The notes beneath the pieces were generated by a model. The model did not search any database, was not told the DNA's origin, and was given only the letters and a program-made list of their open reading frames with translations. A program made the translations under genes and the position numbers. From CALODP01 sp942492055 (GTDB lineage: Bacteria; Bacteroidota; Ignavibacteria; Ignavibacteriales; Melioribacteraceae), in assembly GCA_942492055.1 (NCBI GenBank), contig CALODP010000016.1, positions 49,209 through 113,208 on the forward strand: a stretch of 64,000 nucleotides of DNA, given 5' to 3'. Positions 26,372-34,428 of this stretch are shown piece by piece. Each line of letters begins with the position of its first letter. Position 1 is the first letter of the stretch.

Positions 26372-27676
26372 ATGAAAAGAATTTTCGCGATATTATTTAT
26401 AATTCCTATTCTCCTGATAGCTCAGGATAACGTTGAAATAAAAAAAACTTACTATAAAAACGGTATTCTCAAAAGTGAGGGAGAATATGTTAATGACGTA
26501 CGTCATGGAGTTTACAAAGAATTTTATGATGACGGGCAATTATGGAAAGAATGGAACTTCGTTCGTGGTAAAGAAGAAGGCATATCTAAGTGGTATTTCT
26601 TTGATGGCACCTTAAGTATGGAATGGCTTTATGTAGACGGAATGTTACAAGGGTTATCCAAGTGGTATTACGAAACCGGTGAACTTTGGTCGGAACCTAA
26701 TTATATAGATAACGTTCAAGAAGGGTTTACGAAGACTTATTACAGAAGCGGAAGCCTTCAAGGTATCTGGAATTATTCCAATGGAAAGCTAAATGGTCTC
26801 TCCAAAATATATCTTGAGACCGGAGAATTGGAAGTAGAGAGGAATTATGTTAATGATAAGCTCAATGGCACTACCAAAGTTTACTATGATTTCGGTGAAG
26901 TTGCCTTAGAAGCAAACTATATTGATGATAAATTAGAGGGAACTTCCTATTTATACTATCCTGACGGTTCCATTAAGGTAATTGATACTTACGAAGAAGG
27001 TCAGGTAGTTAAAAGAGTAAAATATGAATACGGAAGTAGAGTCGCAAAGATTGTAGAAGACTTTACTCAGTATTATGACAACGGTATAATCAAATCTTCT
27101 CAGCGTTTCCGAGAAGGGAAATATGACGGTCTTAACGAATATTACCATCCGAACGGTTATAAAGCTTCGAGCAAATATTTTGTTGACGGCAAACTTACCG
27201 ATGTTATGCATCGTTATCACGAAAACGGAACACTCTCTGAAGTTTCCGAGTATATTGATAGCCTGAAAAACGGCAAAACTCTCATCTATAGCGATGATGG
27301 AATCTTAGTTGCAGAGAAAAACTACTTCAATGACATTCAGGAAGGATTTGCCAAAACATATTACGTAACCGGCAAACTCAAATCGGAAGAAAGATATAAG
27401 CATGGCAAACTTTCCGGTACAATAAAACACTATTATCCCAACGGGAATCTTTGGTCCAGAGAGAATTTTGAGGATGGAATTCGTTCCGGTATTTCGGCAT
27501 GGTATTATGAGAGCGGAGAATTATCCGATTATTTCAACTATGAGAACAATCTTCTGGACGGAGAGTATTTCTCATATTACGAAAATGGAATGCTTAAACG
27601 AGAAGCTAAGTACCAAGAAGGTGACTTGATCGAAAATAAAGATTATGATTCTTCTGGTAGACTGATCAAGGAATAA
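26372..27676 (+). CDS. Exported MORN-like (YwqK-type) repeat protein
   Basis: 434 residues: signal peptide MKRIFAILFIIPILLIAQ, then about 17 repeats of 23 residues following YYxxGxLxxexxYxxGxxxGxxK (for example WYYETGELWSEPNYIDNVQE). These repeats match the MORN_2 / YwqK-type family, whose beta-hairpin repeats occur in many secreted proteins of Bacteroidota; function is generally unknown and the antitoxin name often attached to the family does not fit an exported protein without a toxin gene nearby. It stands alone, 96 bases from the divergent thioesterase. Confidence 0.85.
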   Translation: MKRIFAILFIIPILLIAQDNVEIKKTYYKNGILKSEGEYVNDVRHGVYKEFYDDGQLWKEWNFVRGKEEGISKWYFFDGTLSMEWLYVDGMLQGLSKWYYETGELWSEPNYIDNVQEGFTKTYYRSGSLQGIWNYSNGKLNGLSKIYLETGELEVERNYVNDKLNGTTKVYYDFGEVALEANYIDDKLEGTSYLYYPDGSIKVIDTYEEGQVVKRVKYEYGSRVAKIVEDFTQYYDNGIIKSSQRFREGKYDGLNEYYHPNGYKASSKYFVDGKLTDVMHRYHENGTLSEVSEYIDSLKNGKTLIYSDDGILVAEKNYFNDIQEGFAKTYYVTGKLKSEERYKHGKLSGTIKHYYPNGNLWSRENFEDGIRSGISAWYYESGELSDYFNYENNLLDGEYFSYYENGMLKREAKYQEGDLIENKDYDSSGRLIKE

Positions 27677-27919
27677 TATCCGCTAGTTAACAAGCATTAT
27701 CTTTTTGTCGAATCAATTACTAAATTTTCCATTGTATAGAGGGATCCATTCACAATCGGTGTCCCTTCTTTTATTAATCTCACTTCGTTTTTTATTTCCT
27801 TTCCTCTCTCCTTTGAAACGATTATTTCTCTTTTTGGTTTATTAATCTATTAGATGAGATCATTTTCCTCCGTTGAGATATTCATAATGGACTATGACAG
27901 AAAAATTTTTCGGGAAATT

Positions 27920-28192
27920 CTTTAACTATGGAGTGTACCTCTTCAACTATGTTCCGCTGATAAGTAACTAACTCTCTTTCCTTCTCGCCAGTATCGTGGT
28001 GAGCTGCTACAAAATGGCATTATTCTTCGTCAAGAAGAGATTAATTCGCGGCAAGATGAGTAAACGGAGCAACTAAGTTACGTAACTCTCCGGCACAGTC
28101 AGATTGTATCTCGACTATATCATTTAGGGCATCAACTAAGTCTAATAGTGCTTTAACTAAGAGAGAAAGAGGTTCAACTAAACGTAGAATAT
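27920..28192. repeat. Degenerate array of thirteen 21-bp units (core YAACTA, or AGTTR on the other strand)
   Basis: Cutting from 27920 in steps of 21 gives thirteen units. Position 4 is a pyrimidine and position 7 is C in all thirteen; eight of the thirteen have Y(A/G)ACTA at positions 4-9, with exact anchors at 27923, 27944, 27965, 28070, 28112, 28133, 28154 and 28175. The other five have CNNCA at the same place. Outside the core the units are hardly alike. This is old or functionally constrained repetition, not recent duplication. Confidence 0.65.
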
Positions 28193-28248
28193 TATTATAG
28201 TGGAGAATTCTTTCGGAAGAGAAAAATAGAAGAGGGATAAAAAAGAAA

Positions 28249-28325
28249 GGAGTTTTCTTAAAAAGAATATTTACTAAGTCATAAAAAACTTTTTCTTTAA
28301 TGACTAGCTCTCATAAGAAAACTCC
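28249..28325. repeat. Nested 12-bp inverted repeat next to aroE
   Basis: GGAGTTTTCTTA and TAAGAAAACTCC are exact reverse complements 53 bases apart. Inside them AGTCAT (28276) pairs with ATGACT (28300). The structure ends 11 bases before the aroE stop on the minus strand, where a T-rich run follows, so it may terminate aroE transcription; a small miniature-transposon-like element is another possibility. Confidence 0.5.
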
Positions 28326-28336
28326 ACTTGGGAAAT

Positions 28337-29215
28337 TTATTCTATCTCTTTTTGTAACTCATTTTCAATAACTTCATAGAACCTTTCACGAGGCATTTCG
28401 AGCCCTGTCCAAAGCTCAAAAGATTTTGCCCCTTGCTCAACAAACATCTTCAACCCGTTAACAACAGTTGCCCCTTGAGCTTCTGCCAATTCCAAAAGCT
28501 TTGATTTAAGCGGATTATAAATAATATCAACTACAATATGATGATCGGAGAATGACTCGGTAATGGTAGTAGCCGCATCATCAATCTCAGGACTCATCCC
28601 GATTGAAGTAGTATTAATAATTAGCTTTGAAGCTCTGAAAACTTCTACAAGATCTGGCGGAACAAGCTCGTAAGTCTTTATCTTAGGGAAAAGCATTTTC
28701 GCCACGAAATAATCCTTAAGAGACTCGGCCTTTTGCTCGGTCCTATTGATAATATTAATCTTCTTTACTTTGAAGTTTCTAATCAAAGAATAGATAACGC
28801 TCCTTGCCGCTCCCCCGGCCCCAATTACCGATACTTCCGCGTCGGCAATATCGTCCTTATAAGGATTCAAAGTTTCGGTAATTCCATGAACATCGGTATT
28901 ATAACCGATTAATTTGTTGTTTTCATTTACAACAGTATTAACCGCGCCGATAACACTGGCCTCTTCGGAAACATCGGAAAGAAATTCAATTATTTTTTCC
29001 TTATGAGGGATTGTGACATTAAAGCCTTTAATGCCAAGAGCGATCATTCCTTTTAAAGCGTCTTTAAGGTTAGTTGTGGGAACATCAAAAGGTAGATAAA
29101 CATACTCCAATCCCAATGTATCGAAGGAGAGATTATGCATTAAAGGAGAGAAAGAATGCTTAATCGGGTGACCGATAATACCAACAACTTTTGTGTTACT
29201 GTTAAACTTATCCAT
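28337..29215 (-). CDS. aroE: Shikimate dehydrogenase
   Basis: 292 residues. Motifs: GHPIKHSFSPLMHN at the start for shikimate binding, catalytic Lys in NVTIPHKE near 70 and Asp in GYNTDVHGI near 106, nucleotide-binding GAGGAARSVIYSL near 132, INRT, and the closing NGLKMFVEQGAKSFELWTG. It reduces 3-dehydroshikimate with NADPH, upstream of chorismate, the menF substrate. It lies 27 bases after the TPR gene on the same strand and probably shares its transcript. Confidence 0.95.
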   Translation of the reverse strand: MDKFNSNTKVVGIIGHPIKHSFSPLMHNLSFDTLGLEYVYLPFDVPTTNLKDALKGMIALGIKGFNVTIPHKEKIIEFLSDVSEEASVIGAVNTVVNENNKLIGYNTDVHGITETLNPYKDDIADAEVSVIGAGGAARSVIYSLIRNFKVKKINIINRTEQKAESLKDYFVAKMLFPKIKTYELVPPDLVEVFRASKLIINTTSIGMSPEIDDAATTITESFSDHHIVVDIIYNPLKSKLLELAEAQGATVVNGLKMFVEQGAKSFELWTGLEMPRERFYEVIENELQKEIE

Positions 29216-29242
29216 TTTCCACTATAATCTATTAGAAAAAAA

Positions 29243-30676
29243 TCACTTTTTGTCGATAAGCTTGTCGAAGAACTTGGAGGAATCAACATCAGGATAATTC
29301 TTCTCGAAATCTACACGGATACTAGGATCAAGCTTGAAAGCAGAGCGAAGATATTCGATAGCTTCCCGTGTTTCTGACAACATAAGTTTCGCTTTGGCGG
29401 TTCCGTAATAAGCTTCGGCGCTCTCGGGTTGTAATCGAATACATTCCCGGAAAGCATTAGTCGCTTCTTTACTCATGCCATATTTAATATAGGCATTGGC
29501 AAGTTTATACCACCCTTCGAAATTATCCGGTTCAACCTTCACTGCCTCTTCAAAAGCTTCGATGGTAGCGTATTTGAGACCACGTCTATTAAAATGCTCA
29601 GCTTTCGCGATTATTCCGTCAATGGAATTAGGATCTATTTCAATAACCTTGTCATAATCATTTATGGCATTGTCATAGTCCTTGATAATTTCATAACACA
29701 ATCCTCTCGCAAGGTAAGCTTCCAGATAGTCCTCATCGATTTCGATGGCTTTGGAATAAGCTTTAATAGCATTAGCAATGCTTTCCGAGTCTTCGTAAGC
29801 TTGCCCCAATGTAAACCAAATAGCATCATCAAAAGGATCTATCTTCGCAGCCTCTTCGAAAAAAGAAAGAGCCTTATCAATTTGATCAAGATTAGCGTAT
29901 GCGACACCACAATTAAAATGGGCGCTTGAGAAATTTTCATTGATAGCGATAGAAAGCTCAAAAGATTCTATTGCCGCTTCGTATTTTCTCATTCTGATCA
30001 GCACAATACCTTTGTTGTACCAACCGGTAGAGCTGTAAGGTTCTATATCCAAGTACTTATCGTACGCAAAAAGTGCTTCTTCTAAGAAATTTGAGTTTTC
30101 AAAACAATATCCGAGTTCGTACCATGCTTCACTATATTCGGAATCAATTTCAACAGCTCGCTGAATATGAGGAATTGCATTATAATAATCTTCTTTCCTC
30201 TCGAATAACACCCCAAGGCTAAAATGGGCTTCTTCATTCTCAGGTTCGAATAGAAGAATGTTATTAAGAGTCTCAACAGCATCATCGAACATTCCCAAAT
30301 TATCTTCGGCAATGGATTTGTTGATTAAAGTCTCGGTGTCCGTAGGGTTAAGAGATAAAGCTTTGTTAAAAGCCTCGTAAGCATCTTCGAAACGGAGAAG
30401 ATTATTTAATATAACCCCTTTGGCTTGCCAAAACTCCGAATTATACGGAGCGACCTCCAAAGCAGCTTCACATAAAATCAGTCCATCATTGTCAATATCC
30501 TTTTCGATACATAATTGTACGGCATCTTCCATCTCGTCCAGATGGAAAATAACATCCGCATCATCGATGTATCTCATACAAAGATTAACTCTTTCGCGAA
30601 TCTCACTATCATTCAATTTCGAATTATTACCGTCTTCCGGTTTGTCGAAGAAGACACCCATACGAACCTTACTCAA
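29243..30676 (-). CDS. Tetratricopeptide repeat protein
   Basis: 477 residues with no signal peptide or membrane segment, made of about eleven to twelve 34-residue TPR units from residue 75 to the end (for example AWYELGYCFENSNFLEEALF with Trp, Gly, Tyr and Ala at canonical positions). The N-terminal 60 residues are acidic and unrelated. Likely a cytoplasmic scaffold; partner unknown. A 21-bp palindrome with operator character lies 31 bases before the start, and a stem-loop separates it from the gene upstream. Confidence 0.9.
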   Translation of the reverse strand: MSKVRMGVFFDKPEDGNNSKLNDSEIRERVNLCMRYIDDADVIFHLDEMEDAVQLCIEKDIDNDGLILCEAALEVAPYNSEFWQAKGVILNNLLRFEDAYEAFNKALSLNPTDTETLINKSIAEDNLGMFDDAVETLNNILLFEPENEEAHFSLGVLFERKEDYYNAIPHIQRAVEIDSEYSEAWYELGYCFENSNFLEEALFAYDKYLDIEPYSSTGWYNKGIVLIRMRKYEAAIESFELSIAINENFSSAHFNCGVAYANLDQIDKALSFFEEAAKIDPFDDAIWFTLGQAYEDSESIANAIKAYSKAIEIDEDYLEAYLARGLCYEIIKDYDNAINDYDKVIEIDPNSIDGIIAKAEHFNRRGLKYATIEAFEEAVKVEPDNFEGWYKLANAYIKYGMSKEATNAFRECIRLQPESAEAYYGTAKAKLMLSETREAIEYLRSAFKLDPSIRVDFEKNYPDVDSSKFFDKLIDKK

Positions 30677-30706
30677 ATTTGAATGAAAATCTATGACAGA
30701 AACCCG

Positions 30707-30727
30707 TCAAAATCAAGTTGATTTTGA
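30707..30727 (-). promoter_or_regulatory. 21-bp palindrome upstream of the TPR gene (candidate operator)
   Basis: TCAAAATCAA and TTGATTTTGA are perfect 10-bp arms around a single G. A one-base spacer cannot form a good hairpin loop, so a dimeric DNA-binding protein is more likely than an RNA structure. Confidence 0.55.
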
Positions 30728-30736
30728 GTGAAGAAT

Positions 30737-30764
30737 TTTTGCCGTCATTAATATGACGGCAAAA
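30737..30764 (-). terminator. Stem-loop after the galactokinase-like gene
   Basis: TTTTGCCGTCAT and ATGACGGCAAAA form a perfect 12-bp stem with the loop TAAT (ATTA on the minus strand), beginning 6 bases after the stop. It lacks a proper downstream T run in either direction, so it may be an attenuator or mRNA-end structure more than a classic terminator. Confidence 0.5.
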
Positions 30765-30769
30765 TCGAA

Positions 30770-31951
30770 TTATTCTCTGTTTTCGAGGGCAGTTCCGTCT
30801 GCCGGCTCGATAATCTCTGTATCCAGATTCTTTTTATACTTCTCGTAGTATTTTTGTTTTAAGTCAGATGAAACCTTATCCGCTTCTTCTTTTCTTACAA
30901 CAACAAAAATTCCCTCGTTAAAAGAGAACGAAAGTCCCTTGGCTCCAACTACACCTTTAAGCTTGCTGGCTTCGTAAACAAGATAGTCCAACTGATCCGA
31001 GCCGATTTCATAATCTTCGCGAAGACTCTGATGAGATTCGATTAATAGTTTACCGAATTTTTCAACATTCCCCGATTGAAGTGACTCAACAGCTTTTTCC
31101 ACACGAATTCTTTCCATTACATTATACATGCATCTTTTATAAACACGTCCGGGTAACATATGAACATGCTTTTGAAGAAAATCGAGTGTAACATCTCTGA
31201 GTTTTTTTATTCCCCAGATGTATAGCTTTAGGCCGTTAACACCAACTTCACATTCTCTGATTTTTTCTTCACATAACTTTTTGGGATCGGAAGAATTAAT
31301 ATCAGTTATACAGAGAATCATTCTATAGTCTCCGGAAACAATGTCAAATTCTTGACGAATCTTTCTTCTGACATCAAAGAACAGAATGGAATTCTTTTTG
31401 CCATAATAATTCGTAAGATGATGAACATTATTGGATACCTTTTGAAAGTAATCCTCTTCTACCTTTCCAGCTAACTCTACTATCTTATCCCCAATTCCGA
31501 GATGAAATTCCTTTTCAATTGCTTTGAAGAAGGCAATAACAAATGACGCAACCAGTCCTTGCCCGAAACTATAATTAACATTGGAATTAATCACACAATC
31601 AAAGCCGGAATTAATAATTTTTTCTCTCTTCAGATATTCCAAAGAAATACGTAATGGACAGAAAAGATCTTTTTCAATCTCATCTTTGTTGAGATCGAAG
31701 GAAAAATCTTTGGCAAGATAATCCGAACGAACATTAATTATGTTATCTTCTCTTTTTTTTATAACAGCTGCGTGATATCTGTTTACGGAAGTAGAAAGAG
31801 CGATACCATCGTTATAATGGGTATGATCCCCTAAGAGCAAAAAAGTAGCGGGGGAGATAGCGCATGAAGGATTATTACTGCCGAATTTCCCCATAAACTC
31901 GGCTTTAGCGCTATCAAGTAGTGCTGACTTTAAGTCGATTGTTGTATTCAT
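30770..31951 (-). CDS. Galactokinase-like GHMP family protein with degenerate active site
   Basis: 393 residues, the length of GalK, and it aligns by eye over its whole length: LLLGDHTHYNDGIAL near residue 37-51 corresponds to galactokinase NLIGEHTDYNDG, GQGLVASFVIA near 130 to the GxGLSSSAS phosphate loop, YYGKKNSILFFDVRR near 183 to the segment after MDQ, and GAKGLSFSFNEGIFV near 340 to the third motif. The catalytic Arg and Asp (MDQ), the sugar-binding Asp of HTDYN, and the Ser run of the phosphate loop are all replaced. A kinase role on galactose is therefore unlikely; it may be a sugar sensor or a divergent kinase. A TATAAT element lies about 20 bases upstream. Confidence 0.75.
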   Translation of the reverse strand: MNTTIDLKSALLDSAKAEFMGKFGSNNPSCAISPATFLLLGDHTHYNDGIALSTSVNRYHAAVIKKREDNIINVRSDYLAKDFSFDLNKDEIEKDLFCPLRISLEYLKREKIINSGFDCVINSNVNYSFGQGLVASFVIAFFKAIEKEFHLGIGDKIVELAGKVEEDYFQKVSNNVHHLTNYYGKKNSILFFDVRRKIRQEFDIVSGDYRMILCITDINSSDPKKLCEEKIRECEVGVNGLKLYIWGIKKLRDVTLDFLQKHVHMLPGRVYKRCMYNVMERIRVEKAVESLQSGNVEKFGKLLIESHQSLREDYEIGSDQLDYLVYEASKLKGVVGAKGLSFSFNEGIFVVVRKEEADKVSSDLKQKYYEKYKKNLDTEIIEPADGTALENRE

Positions 31952-32208
31952 ACTACATTATCAATAATTTATTATAAGATTTTAATATCCTATTTCATCT
32001 ATCATTACCTTAACATTAACATTTTATCGCAAATCACATCTTTTGTATTTAAATAAATCTAATAATTAATTCGAACAATTGCCACGAATTGAGGATAAAA
32101 TAAATGAGAATAATACTCACCTATCTATAAAACAAATATTCTCATATGAAACTCTTCCATGCTAAACATAATCATAGAATTGGATAGAAAACGAGGTAAA
32201 GGAGCCAA

Positions 32209-33027
32209 CTAACCATAGAATACCGCTGACATATACCCGACAACCCCCGAATCATCTCCGGTTACTTCGCTGGAATCGGTATATGAGAGTATATCGGTTT
32301 TCCTTCGTCCCAAAAAATCGGCAACTTTCATCAACACAGCAATCGCTCCTCCTCCACATGCTTCGGAATTGCGCTCCGCAAGATCTTCCAGTAATTTCTC
32401 GTAATCAAAATCTGATACCCGCTTCATTATTAATGAATCCATCATGCCGGCAATCTCTTTCGAATGGAAATGGGAAAGATCGGAGCTTGCGATAATTATT
32501 GTCTCACTGTCATATGCTTCTAAAATAGCTGTAGCCAAATCATTAACAAAAGGACCCCGTTGATCCCCCATTACGATTGGAACTATCTCAACGCCTCTTT
32601 TGATCATCTGTAAAAATGGCAAGTGTACCTCAATAGCGTGTTCTTCTCTGTGGCCGGTGTATCCTTCGATAATATATTTTCCATTCTTGATAATATTATC
32701 CTTTAGCTCTTTTGCGATGGGAACATCTCCCAAAGGAGTTCGGAACGCATCGCCACAATAAATTGAACACCCCTCAAAATATTCTCTATGACTAGGAGAA
32801 ATTATGATTGCCTTATTAAATTCAAGATCCTTTAATACATTATATGCGTATGCGGCGCTTTTGCCCGAATAGGGATATCCGGCATGAGGCGCTACCACTC
32901 CGATCACATTTTCATAATTACCATGAGGTATATTTTCGACAAGCAATTCGGTAACTGTTCTTTCTAAGTGCTCTTTATCTCCGGGATAAAAAAGTCCCGC
33001 AACAGCTGGGGTTCGTACTTCTTCCAT
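32209..33027 (-). CDS. MEMO1 family protein (AmmeMemoRadiSam system protein B)
   Basis: 272 residues from the ATG that overlaps the AMMECR1 stop (TAATG), giving MEEVRTPAVAGLFYPGD, the conserved family start; a longer frame upstream lies inside AMMECR1. Metal or active-site residues match human MEMO: His in VVAPHAGYPYSG, His in ISPSHREYFEG, His in SSDLSHFH and Cys in EACGGGAI. The fold is that of class III extradiol dioxygenases. With AMMECR1 it forms two of three parts of the AmmeMemoRadiSam system; the dedicated radical SAM gene is not adjacent. Biochemical role unsettled. Confidence 0.93.
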   Translation of the reverse strand: MEEVRTPAVAGLFYPGDKEHLERTVTELLVENIPHGNYENVIGVVAPHAGYPYSGKSAAYAYNVLKDLEFNKAIIISPSHREYFEGCSIYCGDAFRTPLGDVPIAKELKDNIIKNGKYIIEGYTGHREEHAIEVHLPFLQMIKRGVEIVPIVMGDQRGPFVNDLATAILEAYDSETIIIASSDLSHFHSKEIAGMMDSLIMKRVSDFDYEKLLEDLAERNSEACGGGAIAVLMKVADFLGRRKTDILSYTDSSEVTGDDSGVVGYMSAVFYG

Positions 33028-33590
33028 TACTCTTTCTCCATTTCTTTTTCCGAAAAGACTGATGCTGTAAATAATTCCATATTCAACACCTTCTCTTTCC
33101 AAGACTCTGCCGGCAAACCTGCTTTCTGACAAATAGCTCCGAGATATTCTTCTTTGCTCATATTATGTTCTATAGGGACCTGAGGAAGCAATAACCCTCT
33201 TTTGCCATATTCGTCCAATATCACACCATGTTTTCCTAATTCAATGTCATCATAGCTTTTCATTGGGAATGGCTCGGAAAGAATAGAAATTTCTATATTG
33301 ATTTTTTCCAACTCATCTTCGTTAATCGGAGTAAATCTGGGGTCATTCATTGCAGCCTGAACAGCGGCCATTTTCAAAGTTTCAAGAACAGGTTTCTCCG
33401 ATTCAATATAACCGATACATCCTCTGAGATAATTATTAATTGTCAAAGTGCAAAAAACCCCGCAATTGCATTTAAGAGTAGGATGAACTTTGTAGTCTGC
33501 CTCAATCTCCGGTGAAGAATGAAATATGGAAGTTATTTTATTTCTGGCGGCTTCCAAAAGTAATTTCTTTTCATCTACTGATAAATCCAT
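33027..33590 (-). CDS. AMMECR1 family protein (AmmeMemoRadiSam system protein A)
   Basis: 187 residues. Family signatures are GVFCTLTINNYLRGCIGYIE with the conserved LRGCIG core near residue 52, AAMNDPRFTPINEDELEKI and the EISILSEP segment. It starts 14 bases after the DUF4905-like gene with AGGAGGGGAAG as a strong ribosome site and its stop overlaps the MEMO start. Function is unknown, but co-occurrence with MEMO across bacteria and archaea is well established. Confidence 0.94.
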   Translation of the reverse strand: MDLSVDEKKLLLEAARNKITSIFHSSPEIEADYKVHPTLKCNCGVFCTLTINNYLRGCIGYIESEKPVLETLKMAAVQAAMNDPRFTPINEDELEKINIEISILSEPFPMKSYDDIELGKHGVILDEYGKRGLLLPQVPIEHNMSKEEYLGAICQKAGLPAESWKEKVLNMELFTASVFSEKEMEKE

Positions 33591-33604
33591 CTTCCCCTCC
33601 TTTA

Positions 33605-34426
33605 TTATGCTAATGAATAAACCAAAATCTTCGTTTTCTCTTTGAGTGTTATTAAAAAGTCATCATAAATGAAATAAGAATCCGGTACAAATAAGTTCAA
33701 TTTCGTATTTAGTGTCTCCTCGAAGAGAACGTTAGTCGTCTCAACATCCGTGCATATTATTTTGTTGGCAATCCCTTTTTCAACATCATGAAAATGGAAG
33801 GAGAAAACAATTTTGCTCCCTTTTTTATTATATTCAACCTCACCGACAAGATCAAGGCCGTTTGTTTTATCCGAAATTATCCTAGCAGTATTACTCTCGC
33901 ACTCTTCTTCCGTAAATGTTTCAGGAAAGAGATAATGAGAATAATCTTTTGCACTTCTCGCTTCGATATATTCTATATTTAACTCATCCTCAGAAAGATC
34001 CTTTTTCTCAATTAACTTCCCGCTTATCGGATCAAAACAATAATATTCTTTCTTCTCAAATAATTCTTTATAGACCCAGATCAAATTATTTTTCACAAAG
34101 TGAAAAACATACTCATCAATGCTCCAAAGCACTTTATCTTGGGGAATAGAGTAGGCAAAAATACCACGATGCCCGGGCATATTTGGCCGGGCATAACCGT
34201 GGAATAGAATTATATCATCATATATCTCTTCAATTCCAATCCAATATTTCTCTTCGAATTGAAGATTCCTAAAATGTATTTTTCCGGATTTCAAATCGAC
34301 TCCGGAATAGTAAGCCTCTTTTTTCTCGGTATCTCTGCTTTCAACTACCAGCACTCCGCTATCACTAACTAACAGACGGAACACCTGAGCTCCCGGAGAA
34401 AAACTAATATGAGGCTTTAACTTCAT
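33605..34426 (-). CDS. DUF4905-like cytoplasmic protein
   Basis: 273 residues without signal or membrane segments; beta-rich, resembling a WD-like or quinoprotein-like propeller fragment (YSGVDLKSGKIHFRNLQF, GIFAYSIPQDKVLWSIDEY). The opening FSPGAQVFRLLVSDSGVLVVE suggests the DUF4905 family common in Bacteroidota, recognised by impression only. It starts 2 bases after the tryptophanase stop and precedes AMMECR1 by 14 bases, so all four genes here are one operon. No function can be assigned. Confidence 0.6.
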   Translation of the reverse strand: MKLKPHISFSPGAQVFRLLVSDSGVLVVESRDTEKKEAYYSGVDLKSGKIHFRNLQFEEKYWIGIEEIYDDIILFHGYARPNMPGHRGIFAYSIPQDKVLWSIDEYVFHFVKNNLIWVYKELFEKKEYYCFDPISGKLIEKKDLSEDELNIEYIEARSAKDYSHYLFPETFTEEECESNTARIISDKTNGLDLVGEVEYNKKGSKIVFSFHFHDVEKGIANKIICTDVETTNVLFEETLNTKLNLFVPDSYFIYDDFLITLKEKTKILVYSLA

Positions 34427-34428
34427 AC

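Larger units (their letters stand above)
27677..28336. other. 660-base gap with a 21-bp periodic array and a long inverted repeat
   Basis: No intact gene is visible. From about 27920 to 28192 the sequence has a strict 21-bp phase (separate entry), and 28249-28325 is a nested inverted repeat (separate entry). The minus strand of the array reads as a heptad-rich peptide interrupted by two stops, so part of this gap could be a decayed gene. Confidence 0.6.

Noticed and set aside
26372..27676. Antitoxin of a toxin-antitoxin pair (name often given to YwqK-type repeats)
   Set aside because: The protein has a signal peptide, is large and repetitive, and no toxin-like gene is adjacent.
30770..31951. 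Functional galactokinase (galK)
   Set aside because: Catalytic Arg and Asp and the sugar-binding Asp are replaced, and no galactose-pathway genes are nearby.
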